Source: an uncultured Eubacteriales bacterium (lineage in GTDB: Bacteria > Bacillota > Clostridia > Saccharofermentanales > Fastidiosipilaceae). Taken from it: DNA of 54,210 nucleotides. The notes beneath the pieces were generated by a model. The model saw nothing but the letters and a program-made list of their open reading frames with translations. It was not told the origin of the DNA and did no database searches. Positions 27,265-35,034 of this stretch are shown piece by piece; position 1 is the first letter of the stretch; each line of letters opens with the position of its first letter. The stretch lies in the NCBI GenBank assembly GCA_902373515.1, contig CABKML010000012.1, forward strand, positions 1-54,210. The letters are read 5' to 3'. The position numbers and the translations under genes are program-made.

Positions 27265-28185
27265 TTAAGTTGTAATCAGCTCGTAAAGATATTTTTTCAA
27301 AGGCCTTGTTGCCGTACTTTCGCTGTTGACCGCCAAAGTACGAGCTTTTTTAGGGTTAACCAGCAAATATTGCCCGTGTTTGCCGTCAGCGCTGTAAGTG
27401 CCGTCGGCATATATACGAAATCCGTAACCGTAAGCTGTAGTTGCAGAAATATCGACCTGTTTTTCACAAGTAGCCCGCTTAATAGCATTGCGTGTCAACA
27501 AACTGCCGTCATTTTTGCGTAAAATTTCACCCCAGGAACTCAATTGAGCCGTTGTCAAAAATAAGTCGCTCGCCCCGAATTCATAGCCGGAAGGATCCTG
27601 CAACCACTTAACTTTTTCCACCCCGACAGCTTGAAAAACAGCTTGAATTTGACGACTCAGGCGCTGCTGCAATTGAACTTGTAAGAGTACAGCTGCAAGA
27701 TAGTAGGCTGCATTAGTATATAAAAAAGCAGTTCCCGGACTTTGAGCAAAAGGCAAATGCAGGCAATAATCCAACCAGTTAAAACATTTTTTCTGCCGTA
27801 ATTGCTCTCTTTCCTCACTGAACATATGAGCTTCTGCAAAACCGCTTTGCATAGATAAAAGATCATGTACAGTCAGCTGCCGTAACGCGAGCGATTCAGG
27901 GATATCAGCTTGCGGTTTTTCCAAAGCGGCCGCCTGCAATCTTTTAGAAAATTCCGGTATCTTCGTCTGCAGCAAAATATCTTTTACTAAGTCATAAACA
28001 TTAGTCTGTAAATCCCAAACGCCGTTTTCTACGGCTTGCAGACAGGCAATGGCCGTAAAACTTTTCGCCACGGAATATTGGTTAAAATAGCGCTCGGCTT
28101 CCTGTTGCCAAGCGTCAATTATCTCACCGTTTTCCCGCAAAATCAGATTACGCACGCCTAAAGCGCTCAAAGTTTTAATATCCAC
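27265..28185 (-). CDS. Serine beta-lactamase-fold hydrolase (class C/PBP-like)
   Basis: The 306 residues from GTG 28185 belong to the beta-lactamase/transpeptidase fold. SVAK (S38, K41) is the SxxK nucleophile motif, YTN (Y156, N158) is the YxN motif, and KHGQ near the C-terminus fits the K/H-T/x-G element. No signal peptide is visible, so a cytoplasmic esterase or peptidase role is as likely as cell-wall work; beta-lactam hydrolysis should not be assumed. The GTG has AGGAG eight bases upstream. A TTG 24 codons earlier is rejected because the terminator hairpin of the zinc operon lies between the two. Confidence 0.8.
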   Translation of the reverse strand: MDIKTLSALGVRNLILRENGEIIDAWQQEAERYFNQYSVAKSFTAIACLQAVENGVWDLQTNVYDLVKDILLQTKIPEFSKRLQAAALEKPQADIPESLALRQLTVHDLLSMQSGFAEAHMFSEEREQLRQKKCFNWLDYCLHLPFAQSPGTAFLYTNAAYYLAAVLLQVQLQQRLSRQIQAVFQAVGVEKVKWLQDPSGYEFGASDLFLTTAQLSSWGEILRKNDGSLLTRNAIKRATCEKQVDISATTAYGYGFRIYADGTYSADGKHGQYLLVNPKKARTLAVNSESTATRPLKKYLYELITT

Positions 28186-28213
28186 TTGAATTTCTCCTGC
28201 CGTCGGATTAAAA

Positions 28214-28264
28214 GCAATAAAAATAGGCATAGTCGCAAAACTGATAAAATTTCGCAACTACGCC
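28214..28264 (-). terminator. Rho-independent terminator of the zinT-znuACB operon
   Basis: GGCGTAGTTGCGAAA pairs over its full 15 bases with TTTTGCGACTATGCC (three G-T wobbles) around a 9-base loop. TATTTTTATT follows. It begins 21 bases after the znuB stop. Confidence 0.9.
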
Positions 28265-28285
28265 TAATTTAACAAACTTTTGCCT

Positions 28286-29086
28286 TCAATGCAAAATCAA
28301 CCTGATTTTCTTATATAAGCCGACAAGTAACATTCCTATTATCGCCAAGATAACAATCGCTCCACCGGTCGGTACATCATAGTAATAAGAGAAGATAATC
28401 CCGCACATCGTATAAATTACGCCTAAAATTACGGCCATGATAAAAGTTCCCTTATAACTGCAACTGACAATCAAAGCTGTAGCTACCGGCAAAACCAGAA
28501 TTGACAAAACCAACAAAGCGCCGACAATTTTACAACTTAAGGCAATGGTTATCGCTGCCAAAAATGTGAATAGCGTGTTGACCAAACGAACGTTAACACC
28601 TGCCAAGCGGGCTAAATCGGTATCAATAGCAATATCGAGCAGAGCAGCATAATAAATTACGCTGACAGCAACAACTAAAACGAAAACGACAAGCACACCG
28701 ATTACATCTTGTAAAGTTACGGCAGAAATACTGCCGAACAAGTAACTGTCGAAAGTATTACCGCCGGGAGCAAATTTTGACAAAACGGCGGCAATACCTA
28801 AACCGGCGCTGGTAATAACCGCTGTAGCCATATCACCGTAATGCGGAAACTTTTGTCTAATATATTCAATGCAGAAGGCACCGATTAAACAAACAATAAT
28901 TACGCCCCAAACAGGCTCGAATCCTAAAATCAGCCCCATAGCCACACCGGATAAAGAAGCGTGAGATAGAGCATCCCCTATCATACTGGTTTTACGGTTA
29001 ACCATGACAATACCGATCATCGGAATAATAATAGACAGGCACAGACCGGCAATTAAAGCATGGCGCATAAATGCAAATTCTAACAT
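28286..29086 (-). CDS. znuB: Zinc (metal) ABC transporter permease
   Basis: This is the membrane subunit of a cluster 9 metal ABC importer. The 266 residues are largely hydrophobic, with about eight or nine predicted helices. They include the family segments GDALSHASLSGVAMGL near the N-terminus and LLVLSILVLPVATALIVS in the second half. Its start overlaps the znuC stop by 7 bases. The neighbouring ZinT-domain lipoprotein makes zinc the likely substrate, although manganese importers of this family look similar. Confidence 0.92.
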   Translation of the reverse strand: MLEFAFMRHALIAGLCLSIIIPMIGIVMVNRKTSMIGDALSHASLSGVAMGLILGFEPVWGVIIVCLIGAFCIEYIRQKFPHYGDMATAVITSAGLGIAAVLSKFAPGGNTFDSYLFGSISAVTLQDVIGVLVVFVLVVAVSVIYYAALLDIAIDTDLARLAGVNVRLVNTLFTFLAAITIALSCKIVGALLVLSILVLPVATALIVSCSYKGTFIMAVILGVIYTMCGIIFSYYYDVPTGGAIVILAIIGMLLVGLYKKIRLILH

Positions 29087-29751
29087 TTTATTAAGCCTCC
29101 CTCAGTCATTTTATAAGATGCACTCAACGGCAAATATTCTTTGATCAGCCCCATCTCGTGCGTAACGATCAATATAGTAGTTTTTTTCTCTTTATTGGTA
29201 CGAGCAATTAATTCCAGGAAATTAATTTTGCTGTTTTGATCGACACCTGCTGTCGGTTCATCCAGAATTAATAATTGCGGTTCATTAATCATCGCTCGGG
29301 CAATTAATGTCCGCTGTTTGAAGCCGCCTGAGAGGCGATTATAAGGTACATGCAAGTAATGCTCCAAACCCATCTCGCACAAAATATCTTCGGCTTTTTT
29401 CCTCAAAGCCGCTGAAGGAATCTTAAAGAAACCAAATTGCCGATACAAATTCAGAACGACAATCTCTGTACAAGTAATCGGAAAAGTTATCCCGTTGAAA
29501 CTTTGAACTTGCGGTACATAACCGACAGCAGCAAAATTTTTGAACTTGCTGATATTTTCATCCAACAAATAAATTTCACCGCAAGCGGGTTTCAATTGTC
29601 CCAGAAGCAATTTCAAAAGCGTGCTTTTACCGCTGCCGTTTTCTCCGTGAATAGCAACTATTTCACCTTTTTCTTCTTGAAAATTTATATTTTTCAGAAT
29701 TAAATCCTGATTATAGCCGAAGCTGACATCCTTAATTTTTATCTGACTCAT
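29080..29751 (-). CDS. znuC: Zinc ABC transporter ATP-binding protein
   Basis: The 223 residues from ATG 29751 are a compact ABC ATPase: Walker A GENGSGKST, Q-loop GYVPQVQS, signature LSGGFKQR, Walker B LLILDEPTAGVD and H-loop VTHEMG. It powers import through ZnuB. The ATG has AGGTGG eight bases upstream inside the end of znuA (20-base overlap). A GTG four codons earlier is possible but too close to that site. Tight overlaps on both sides place it in the middle of the znuA-znuC-znuB operon. Confidence 0.94.
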   Translation of the reverse strand: MSQIKIKDVSFGYNQDLILKNINFQEEKGEIVAIHGENGSGKSTLLKLLLGQLKPACGEIYLLDENISKFKNFAAVGYVPQVQSFNGITFPITCTEIVVLNLYRQFGFFKIPSAALRKKAEDILCEMGLEHYLHVPYNRLSGGFKQRTLIARAMINEPQLLILDEPTAGVDQNSKINFLELIARTNKEKKTTILIVTHEMGLIKEYLPLSASYKMTEGGLIKC

Positions 29752-31066
29752 TTTCTTTTCCACCTAACGCTACATAAAGCTTGTGCAAATTTTGCGCCAT
29801 TATTCGAGTATAAGCGCCTGTTTCATTTTTTTTGCCCGGCTGGACATATTCCATACTGGTGAGGTCCACAAACTTACCGTTGCCGATTTCGGCAGCTAAA
29901 GTTTTAGCTTCTTTCGGCGGTTGATTGGTCTCATAAAATATGGTGTTAATCTTCTTTTCCTTGCAGTAATTAATGGCTTTGCGGATAGTTTTCAAGCTGG
30001 GCGATTCCGTAGAAATCAAGCCTTGCAAAGGATATTGCTGCAGTCCGTACTCTCTTGCCAAATATTCCCAGGCATAGTGAGTTACTAAAAATTCTTTATG
30101 CTCCAAGGCCTTAAATTTCTCCGCATAATGGGCCTGAATATCGGTCAATTTATCAATAGCTTGAAAGCGCCGTTTACCATATAAAGTTTTGTTATCCGGA
30201 TAAGCGTTTTGCAAAACATCATAAATATAATTGAGATAAAATTTGGCATTATTCAATGAGAGCCATGAATGCGGATCATAGGTTATTTTATCCTGACCGG
30301 AAGTGGAGCTTGTTAAAACATCTTCCTTTTCCAAAAGTTTTTTCGACTTGGTTTGTAAAGTATACGGCAGAAGTCTTTCTGATATCCTGTCGGAAACTAC
30401 ATACCATTCCCCGCTTTCAGGGACTTTGAAATAAACTCGGCCGCTGACATGTCCCATTTCCAATGCATAAACAGTATTTTCCCGGACGGCAATTTCACTT
30501 TCCTGCGGTGTTAATTTGCCCTTTTGGTCCATTGTTTTTTTAGCTGCTGCAATCGCATCTTTAACACTTTGCTCAGGCTTTTTTTTGACAAAACAAACAC
30601 GCATGATATCTTCATGGGTATGACCGAATTCAAATTTATAGACTTCATCAGCAGATATATTAATTTTGGTCATATATTGGAAATCACCCATAGCCGCCGC
30701 ACCGCGATAGGTTATCAGGCGAATTTTGTCCGACAAAGTTACAACTTTCAGATTCGGCAAATTGTGTTTAACCTTATCTACCCAATGTTCCATATTCGCA
30801 CCATTGACAAATAGAATATCGGCGTGAGAAAGGTCTTTCATATTTTTCGCTGTCGGTTCCCACATATGCGGATCAACATTGGCCGGCATAAAGGAGCGAA
30901 CATCCAGAGTATCTCCCGCCACCTGTTTCACTAAATCATAAATCGGGAAAAATGACGTATATACCAACGGTTTCTTTTCATTTTCTTTGTTCGAAGTAGC
31001 GTGACAGGCAGCAAGTAAGCAGCAGGATACAAGCCCCGCCAGGCAACGCAATAATTTTTTTCTCAT
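29732..31066 (-). CDS. znuA: Zinc-binding lipoprotein of the ZnuA/AdcA family with a large central insertion
   Basis: The protein captures zinc outside the membrane and passes it to ZnuB. The 444 residues start with a lipoprotein signal (LLAAC, lipidated C21). The N-terminal lobe has YTSFFPIYDLVKQVAG and the metal ligand H67 in DPHMWEPT, followed by ILFVNGANMEHWV. The second ligand is H266 in DPHSWLS, and THYAWEYLA and FYETNQPPKEAKTLA supply the rest. Between about residues 117 and 260, where ZnuA has a short His-rich loop, there is an insertion of about 140 residues with FGHTHED (148-154) and EMGHVSG (204-210) and no similarity that I recognise. Operon with znuC and znuB; preceded by zinT. 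Confidence 0.9.
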   Translation of the reverse strand: MRKKLLRCLAGLVSCCLLAACHATSNKENEKKPLVYTSFFPIYDLVKQVAGDTLDVRSFMPANVDPHMWEPTAKNMKDLSHADILFVNGANMEHWVDKVKHNLPNLKVVTLSDKIRLITYRGAAAMGDFQYMTKINISADEVYKFEFGHTHEDIMRVCFVKKKPEQSVKDAIAAAKKTMDQKGKLTPQESEIAVRENTVYALEMGHVSGRVYFKVPESGEWYVVSDRISERLLPYTLQTKSKKLLEKEDVLTSSTSGQDKITYDPHSWLSLNNAKFYLNYIYDVLQNAYPDNKTLYGKRRFQAIDKLTDIQAHYAEKFKALEHKEFLVTHYAWEYLAREYGLQQYPLQGLISTESPSLKTIRKAINYCKEKKINTIFYETNQPPKEAKTLAAEIGNGKFVDLTSMEYVQPGKKNETGAYTRIMAQNLHKLYVALGGKENESDKN

Positions 31067-31159
31067 GTGAAAATTCTCTATATTTTAGCCTGCAATGCCG
31101 CAATAAAGCAGCTGCAGCTGCACGTGCGGCAAAGTCGGGCCCGTTATAATTTGCAGATG

Positions 31160-31186
31160 CAACAAAAGCCCGCATAATGCGAGCTT
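31160..31186 (-). terminator. Hairpin between zinT and znuA
   Basis: AAGCTCGCA pairs with TGCGGGCTT (one G-T) around a 3-base loop, followed by TTTTG. It lies shortly after the zinT stop and would reduce transcription into znuA. Confidence 0.6.
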
Positions 31187-31212
31187 CTGTCACAAGCTGT
31201 TATAACCGAACA

Positions 31213-31914
31213 TTAATGAGTTACTTCAGTAATAACTTGAGCCATAGTACTGGAATCTTTAGCCATTACCGGCCACCAGCTGTCCATCTTCAGCATTTCG
31301 TCGACGCTCTTGCCGTAACGGACATGGAAGTGAGTAATTTCATTCTCACCGTGTACCGGCATCATCAACAACAGAGGATGTTTGGCTTTCTTGTCTTTGG
31401 CTTCAAAGACTGCCCATTGTGAATGTTCTTCACCCTCTTTACCTACCTGCTTAAGCTCTTTGAAAGTATATTCAACTTTCTCAATTGCCTTGCCCTTGTT
31501 GGAAGCGAAGTTATCCAGGAAAGTAATGCTGTTATCATCAATCTTCATGCCTAACCACTCGACATGGCATTCTTTCGATTTTTCTTTCTTGAACTCATCG
31601 AAGCTCTTCTTCAGCTCTTTGGCTTTAGCTTCCATCTCCTTCTTAACTTCCGGCACCGTATAATAACCTTCGATGCTGTTCCAGGTACCTGCCCAGTCTT
31701 TCAAAGACATTTTCTCGGCTTTGGTGGCTGCCTTAGTCTCTTTTGTATCTTTTTTGGATTCCTTCGTGTCCTTCTTGGACTCCTTGGTATCCTTCTTAGC
31801 TGCGCTTGTAGCCTTGCTTGCTACGTCCTTAGTGGGTTTCTTACTGTCGGAGCACGAAACCAATAAACCCATTGCCAATAATAATGACAATGCTGCTGTC
31901 AAATGCTTTTTCAT
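31213..31914 (-). CDS. zinT: ZinT-domain zinc-binding lipoprotein
   Basis: ZinT proteins are extracytoplasmic zinc chaperones made under zinc starvation; in many Firmicutes the domain is fused to AdcA. The 233 residues from ATG 31914 show a lipoprotein signal (LLVSC, lipidated C21), a Lys/Thr/Asp-rich linker with three 7-residue repeats (40-60), and then a ZinT domain that starts LKDWAGTWNSIEGYY and carries the metal site THFHVRYG and the distal SWWPVMA. GAAAGGG precedes the ATG; an in-frame start 25 codons earlier lies upstream of the predicted transcript. Here ZinT is a separate gene upstream of znuACB. Confidence 0.92.
   Translation of the reverse strand: MKKHLTAALSLLLAMGLLVSCSDSKKPTKDVASKATSAAKKDTKESKKDTKESKKDTKETKAATKAEKMSLKDWAGTWNSIEGYYTVPEVKKEMEAKAKELKKSFDEFKKEKSKECHVEWLGMKIDDNSITFLDNFASNKGKAIEKVEYTFKELKQVGKEGEEHSQWAVFEAKDKKAKHPLLLMMPVHGENEITHFHVRYGKSVDEMLKMDSWWPVMAKDSSTMAQVITEVTH
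31735..31797 (-). repeat. Three 21-bp tandem repeats in the zinT linker
   Basis: The units encode KKDTKES, KKDTKES and KKDTKET (residues 40-60). Their DNA differs at several third positions, so they are older than a fresh slippage. They lengthen the tether between the membrane anchor and the zinc domain. Confidence 0.85.
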
Positions 31915-31935
31915 ATAAAAGCCCTTTCTATTGTC

Positions 31936-31961
31936 GCAAATGCCGAAATTCAGGCAAATGC
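31936..31961. promoter_or_regulatory. Direct repeat GCAAATGC in the zinT leader
   Basis: GCAAATGC occurs at 31936-31943 and 31954-31961, 18 bases apart start to start, between the promoter and the ribosome binding site. A related TTTGCAAAT lies near the -35. It could bind a metal-sensing repressor; no match to a consensus I can name. Confidence 0.35.
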
Positions 31962-31987
31962 AATAAATAAATTTATGAAACGGCAAC

Positions 31988-32016
31988 ATTATAAGCTAAA
32001 TTATTCCGCAATGCAA
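31988..32016 (-). promoter_or_regulatory. Promoter of zinT-znuACB
   Basis: TTGCAT (-35) and TATAAT (-10) with exactly 17 bases between them lie on the minus strand. This predicts a leader of about 65 bases. The -35 is flanked by ATTATT and AATAAT, an imperfect dyad. Confidence 0.7.
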
Positions 32017-32043
32017 GATTTGCAAATAATATTCATTTACAAA

Positions 32044-32058
32044 ATGACACCTTGTCAT
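32044..32058. promoter_or_regulatory. Perfect palindrome ATGACA-CCT-TGTCAT upstream of the zinc promoter
   Basis: Six-base perfect arms with a 3-base spacer are centred about 70 bases upstream of the predicted zinT transcription start. It is a candidate regulator site, distinct from the clpE terminator 130 bases further away. Confidence 0.4.
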
Positions 32059-32186
32059 CTTCGCCTCAAGTGTTCAATATTTTCGGACCGGAGAGCAAGA
32101 TAAAGTAACTTATGCCTCTGAATATAGTTACAGTTTGCAAATTTGAAAATTTATACGTAATTGATATTTACATGCAAAATAGGGAC

Positions 32187-32224
32187 AAAAAAAGACTTAC
32201 CCCGTCAAATAAACGAAGTAAGCC
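32187..32224 (-). terminator. Rho-independent terminator of clpE
   Basis: GGCTTAC pairs with GTAAGTC and an inner CGT/ACG extends the stem. Seven T follow on the minus strand. It starts 8 bases after the clpE stop. Confidence 0.9.
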
Positions 32225-32231
32225 TGTATTT

Positions 32232-34967
32232 CTAATATTCAGTCGCCGGCGACAGCTCGACAGTTCCGTTCAAGAAACGCAATTTTCGGGCCCATGCCTG
32301 CAGACATTTCTTATCTGTCGTACACAAAGTACTGTAATCGGCACAGGCAGCTTCCGCCTCCTGTGGGACTTCCACGGTTAAATCATGGACGTTTACCAAT
32401 TCTTCCTGCAAATAATAATCGGCCAAACGGTTCTCCACATAAGCCGTCAAAGTTTTCCTAAGCGGTCGAGCACCATAACGTTCATCATAACCCAAGGCCG
32501 CCAATAAGTTCTGCGCTTTATCGGATAAAGAAATTTGCAGCTTTTTACTTTGCAAAGCCTGATTCAATTCTCGCAACATCAAAGCGATAATTTGCCGAAT
32601 TTCCTTAATCTGCAAATGGCGGAAAATAATAATTTCGTCCACACGATTAAGGAATTCCGGGCGGAAATGTTCCTGTAAAGCCGTCTGAACCTGCTGTTCC
32701 AAAGAATCATAACTGTCTGCACCGAAACCGATTTTAGCTTGTTTGAAGCCCGTTCCGGCGTTACTAGTCATCACAATTATCGTATTACGGAAATTAACCG
32801 TACGCCCCTGACTGTCCGTCAAACGTCCTTCATCCAAAATCTGCAACAAAATATTGAAGACATCTTTGTGCGCTTTTTCAATTTCATCCAGCAGTATTAC
32901 GCTATAAGGATTACGCCTTACTTTTTCAGTCAGCTGCCCGGCATCTTCATAACCGACGTAACCGGGAGGCGACCCTATCATTTTGGAAACAGTATGCGAT
33001 TCCATATATTCCGACATATCCAATCTGATATAAGCATCCTTACGTCCGAACATACAGGCGGCCAAGGTTTTGACCAATTCGGTTTTGCCGACACCTGTCG
33101 GGCCGACAAAAATAAATGATATCGGTTTTTCCAGGCTGCTTAGACCTAAGCGTTGCCGTTTGATAGCTTGAGCTAAAGCAACTATAGCTTCATGTTGACC
33201 GATAACCTTTTCTTCCAGGCGGGAAGCCAAATGCAAGAGCCGTTCACTGTCACTCTCGCTGATTTCTTTCACGGGGATTCCGGTCCACTGCTCAATAACT
33301 GCTGCTATATCGCTGAATTTAATGGCCGTACGGGTCAAATGACTTTCACTGTCCCGAATAATCTCCTCTTCCTGCGCCAAATTGGCTTTTAAGCCCGCCA
33401 AAGCGGCATACATTTTGTTCAAGCTCTTGGCCAAATCTGCTTGTGCCTGTTCCGCCGTCTCATCGTCGGCGGTCTTTAATCGACTTTTATTGGAATTTTG
33501 TACTTCACCGGCATTGGCAATCAAATCTTCTGTCGCTTTAATTTGTGCTTTCAGACTTTTCGCCTTTTTCCAAGCTCTTTGATAAATATTCAAATATTTG
33601 TTATGTAAATTAGCCTGTGAACCTGCCTCGTCTAAAATATCGATCGCTTTATCCGGGAAAAAGCGGTTTGTAATGTAGCGTTCCGCCAAGTCATATGTCG
33701 CTTGAATCACTTGATCCGAATAAGTGACATAATGATAATCCTGCAAATAATCACGCTTATCATACAGCATCGCCAAAGTATCCGCTTTATCCGGTTCTTT
33801 GACAATTATCGGCTGAAAGCGACGTTCCAAAGCCGTATCTTTTTCAATTGATTTCCGATATTCCGCCAAAGTAGTTGAACCGATAATTCGCAACTCACCT
33901 CGAGCTAAAGCCGGTTTCAGAATGTTGGCGGCATTCATTGCGCCCTCCGAATTGCCGGCGCCCATGATATTATGCAGCTCATCAATTACCAATATGATTT
34001 TGCCTAAGCTCTTAACCTCATCCACAACACCCTTCAGTCTGTTTTCAAACTGACCGCGAAATTGTGTACCGGCGACCAATGAAGTCATATCCAACAGGTA
34101 AACGGTAAAATCCGCCAGCTTTCCCGGCACTTCACCTTTAACGATTGCTTCGGCCAAACCTTCAGCTAAAGCCGTTTTACCGACACCCGGCTCGCCTAAA
34201 AGTACCGGATTATTTTTGTTTCTGCGATTTAATATTTGTATTAAACGGGCTAATTCCGTCTTTCGCCCGATCAGATGGTCAATTTTACCGGCCTTAACTT
34301 CTTCATTCAGATTCAAGGCATACTTCGGTAAAAATTTTAGTTTCCCGCTCGTTTCTGCAGCGGTAGACTGTTTCTCTTCCGCCATAAAAGGTAAATCGGC
34401 GAACATGGAATTGGAATCACCGGCAGCATCATCAGTTTCTTCCGCCGCAGCGGCAAAGTTATCATCTTTATCGTCCTTAAATTTTTCTGTCGGAGAAGTA
34501 ATCGCCTGATTGTCCGGAATCTTATCTAAAATTGCAGCGGCATCTTTCTCCAGTTTTTTCGCTAAAGCGGCCGTATTTCCGACAGGATCGGCTTCTTCTT
34601 TCTTACCGTCTTTTTTGCGGTCGGAGTTTTCTCCCCCATGGGAAAAATATTCCTGTATCTGATTGAATACCTCTTCCGGCGAACTGTTACCGAAAGTTTC
34701 CTCCATAGCGGAACTGATATCACCGTCAGGGAACATTTCCTGCGCATCTTTCATTTTGGTATTGTACATATCAGCATTTTCCGGCGTAATTCCCATAGTT
34801 TCAAAGGCTTTTTGCAATTCTTTATCCTTATCGACAAAGCCTTCCTTAAAAGCACAGCTTATGCACAGCTTCATCGATTTGCCCGGTCTGATAACATGCA
34901 TAACAGCTACATTATCATGGCAGATATCACACGGCTCTATTTTGCCGAAAGCATTAAAAGGATTCAT
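32232..34967 (-). CDS. clpE: Clp ATPase ClpE-like, N-terminal zinc finger, two AAA+ modules
   Basis: ClpE unfolds proteins for ClpP during heat or other stress. The 911 residues start with a zinc finger CDIC (13-16)/CISC (35-38), as in ClpE and McsA, and lack the double Clp-N repeat of ClpC. A long acidic linker runs to about 210. AAA1 has GEPGVGKT (258-265) and VIDELHNIMGAG; a coiled middle domain follows; AAA2 has GPTGVGKTELV and LLDEIEKAHKDV. B. subtilis ClpE has about 700 residues, so the linker and a Cys-containing C-terminal extension of about 40 residues are extra. No CtsR-type operator (GGTCAAA repeats) is visible upstream. Confidence 0.88.
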   Translation of the reverse strand: MNPFNAFGKIEPCDICHDNVAVMHVIRPGKSMKLCISCAFKEGFVDKDKELQKAFETMGITPENADMYNTKMKDAQEMFPDGDISSAMEETFGNSSPEEVFNQIQEYFSHGGENSDRKKDGKKEEADPVGNTAALAKKLEKDAAAILDKIPDNQAITSPTEKFKDDKDDNFAAAAEETDDAAGDSNSMFADLPFMAEEKQSTAAETSGKLKFLPKYALNLNEEVKAGKIDHLIGRKTELARLIQILNRRNKNNPVLLGEPGVGKTALAEGLAEAIVKGEVPGKLADFTVYLLDMTSLVAGTQFRGQFENRLKGVVDEVKSLGKIILVIDELHNIMGAGNSEGAMNAANILKPALARGELRIIGSTTLAEYRKSIEKDTALERRFQPIIVKEPDKADTLAMLYDKRDYLQDYHYVTYSDQVIQATYDLAERYITNRFFPDKAIDILDEAGSQANLHNKYLNIYQRAWKKAKSLKAQIKATEDLIANAGEVQNSNKSRLKTADDETAEQAQADLAKSLNKMYAALAGLKANLAQEEEIIRDSESHLTRTAIKFSDIAAVIEQWTGIPVKEISESDSERLLHLASRLEEKVIGQHEAIVALAQAIKRQRLGLSSLEKPISFIFVGPTGVGKTELVKTLAACMFGRKDAYIRLDMSEYMESHTVSKMIGSPPGYVGYEDAGQLTEKVRRNPYSVILLDEIEKAHKDVFNILLQILDEGRLTDSQGRTVNFRNTIIVMTSNAGTGFKQAKIGFGADSYDSLEQQVQTALQEHFRPEFLNRVDEIIIFRHLQIKEIRQIIALMLRELNQALQSKKLQISLSDKAQNLLAALGYDERYGARPLRKTLTAYVENRLADYYLQEELVNVHDLTVEVPQEAEAACADYSTLCTTDKKCLQAWARKLRFLNGTVELSPATEY

Positions 34968-35020
34968 TTTCGCCTCTTTCGTTTTGCACTTATTATTCGT
35001 TGCTTATTCAATTTTTTCTC

Positions 35021-35026
35021 ATTATA
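35021..35026 (-). promoter_or_regulatory. Possible -10 element of clpE
   Basis: TATAAT on the minus strand lies 54 bases upstream of the clpE ATG, at the end of uvrA. The -35 region is poor. Confidence 0.35.
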
Positions 35027-35034
35027 ACTTAAAA

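Larger units (their letters stand above)
31915..32231. other. Intergenic region carrying the zinc-operon control region
   Basis: These 317 bases between zinT and the 3' end of clpE hold the zinT promoter, two copies of GCAAATGC, a 15-base palindrome and the clpE terminator, annotated separately. I see no further gene. Confidence 0.6.

Noticed and set aside
27265..28185. Beta-lactam resistance determinant
   Set aside because: The catalytic motifs show only the fold. No signal peptide is visible, and this family is dominated by esterases and peptidases, so resistance cannot be inferred.
34968..35034. CtsR operator before clpE
   Set aside because: No GGTCAAA heptamer repeat is present on either strand.
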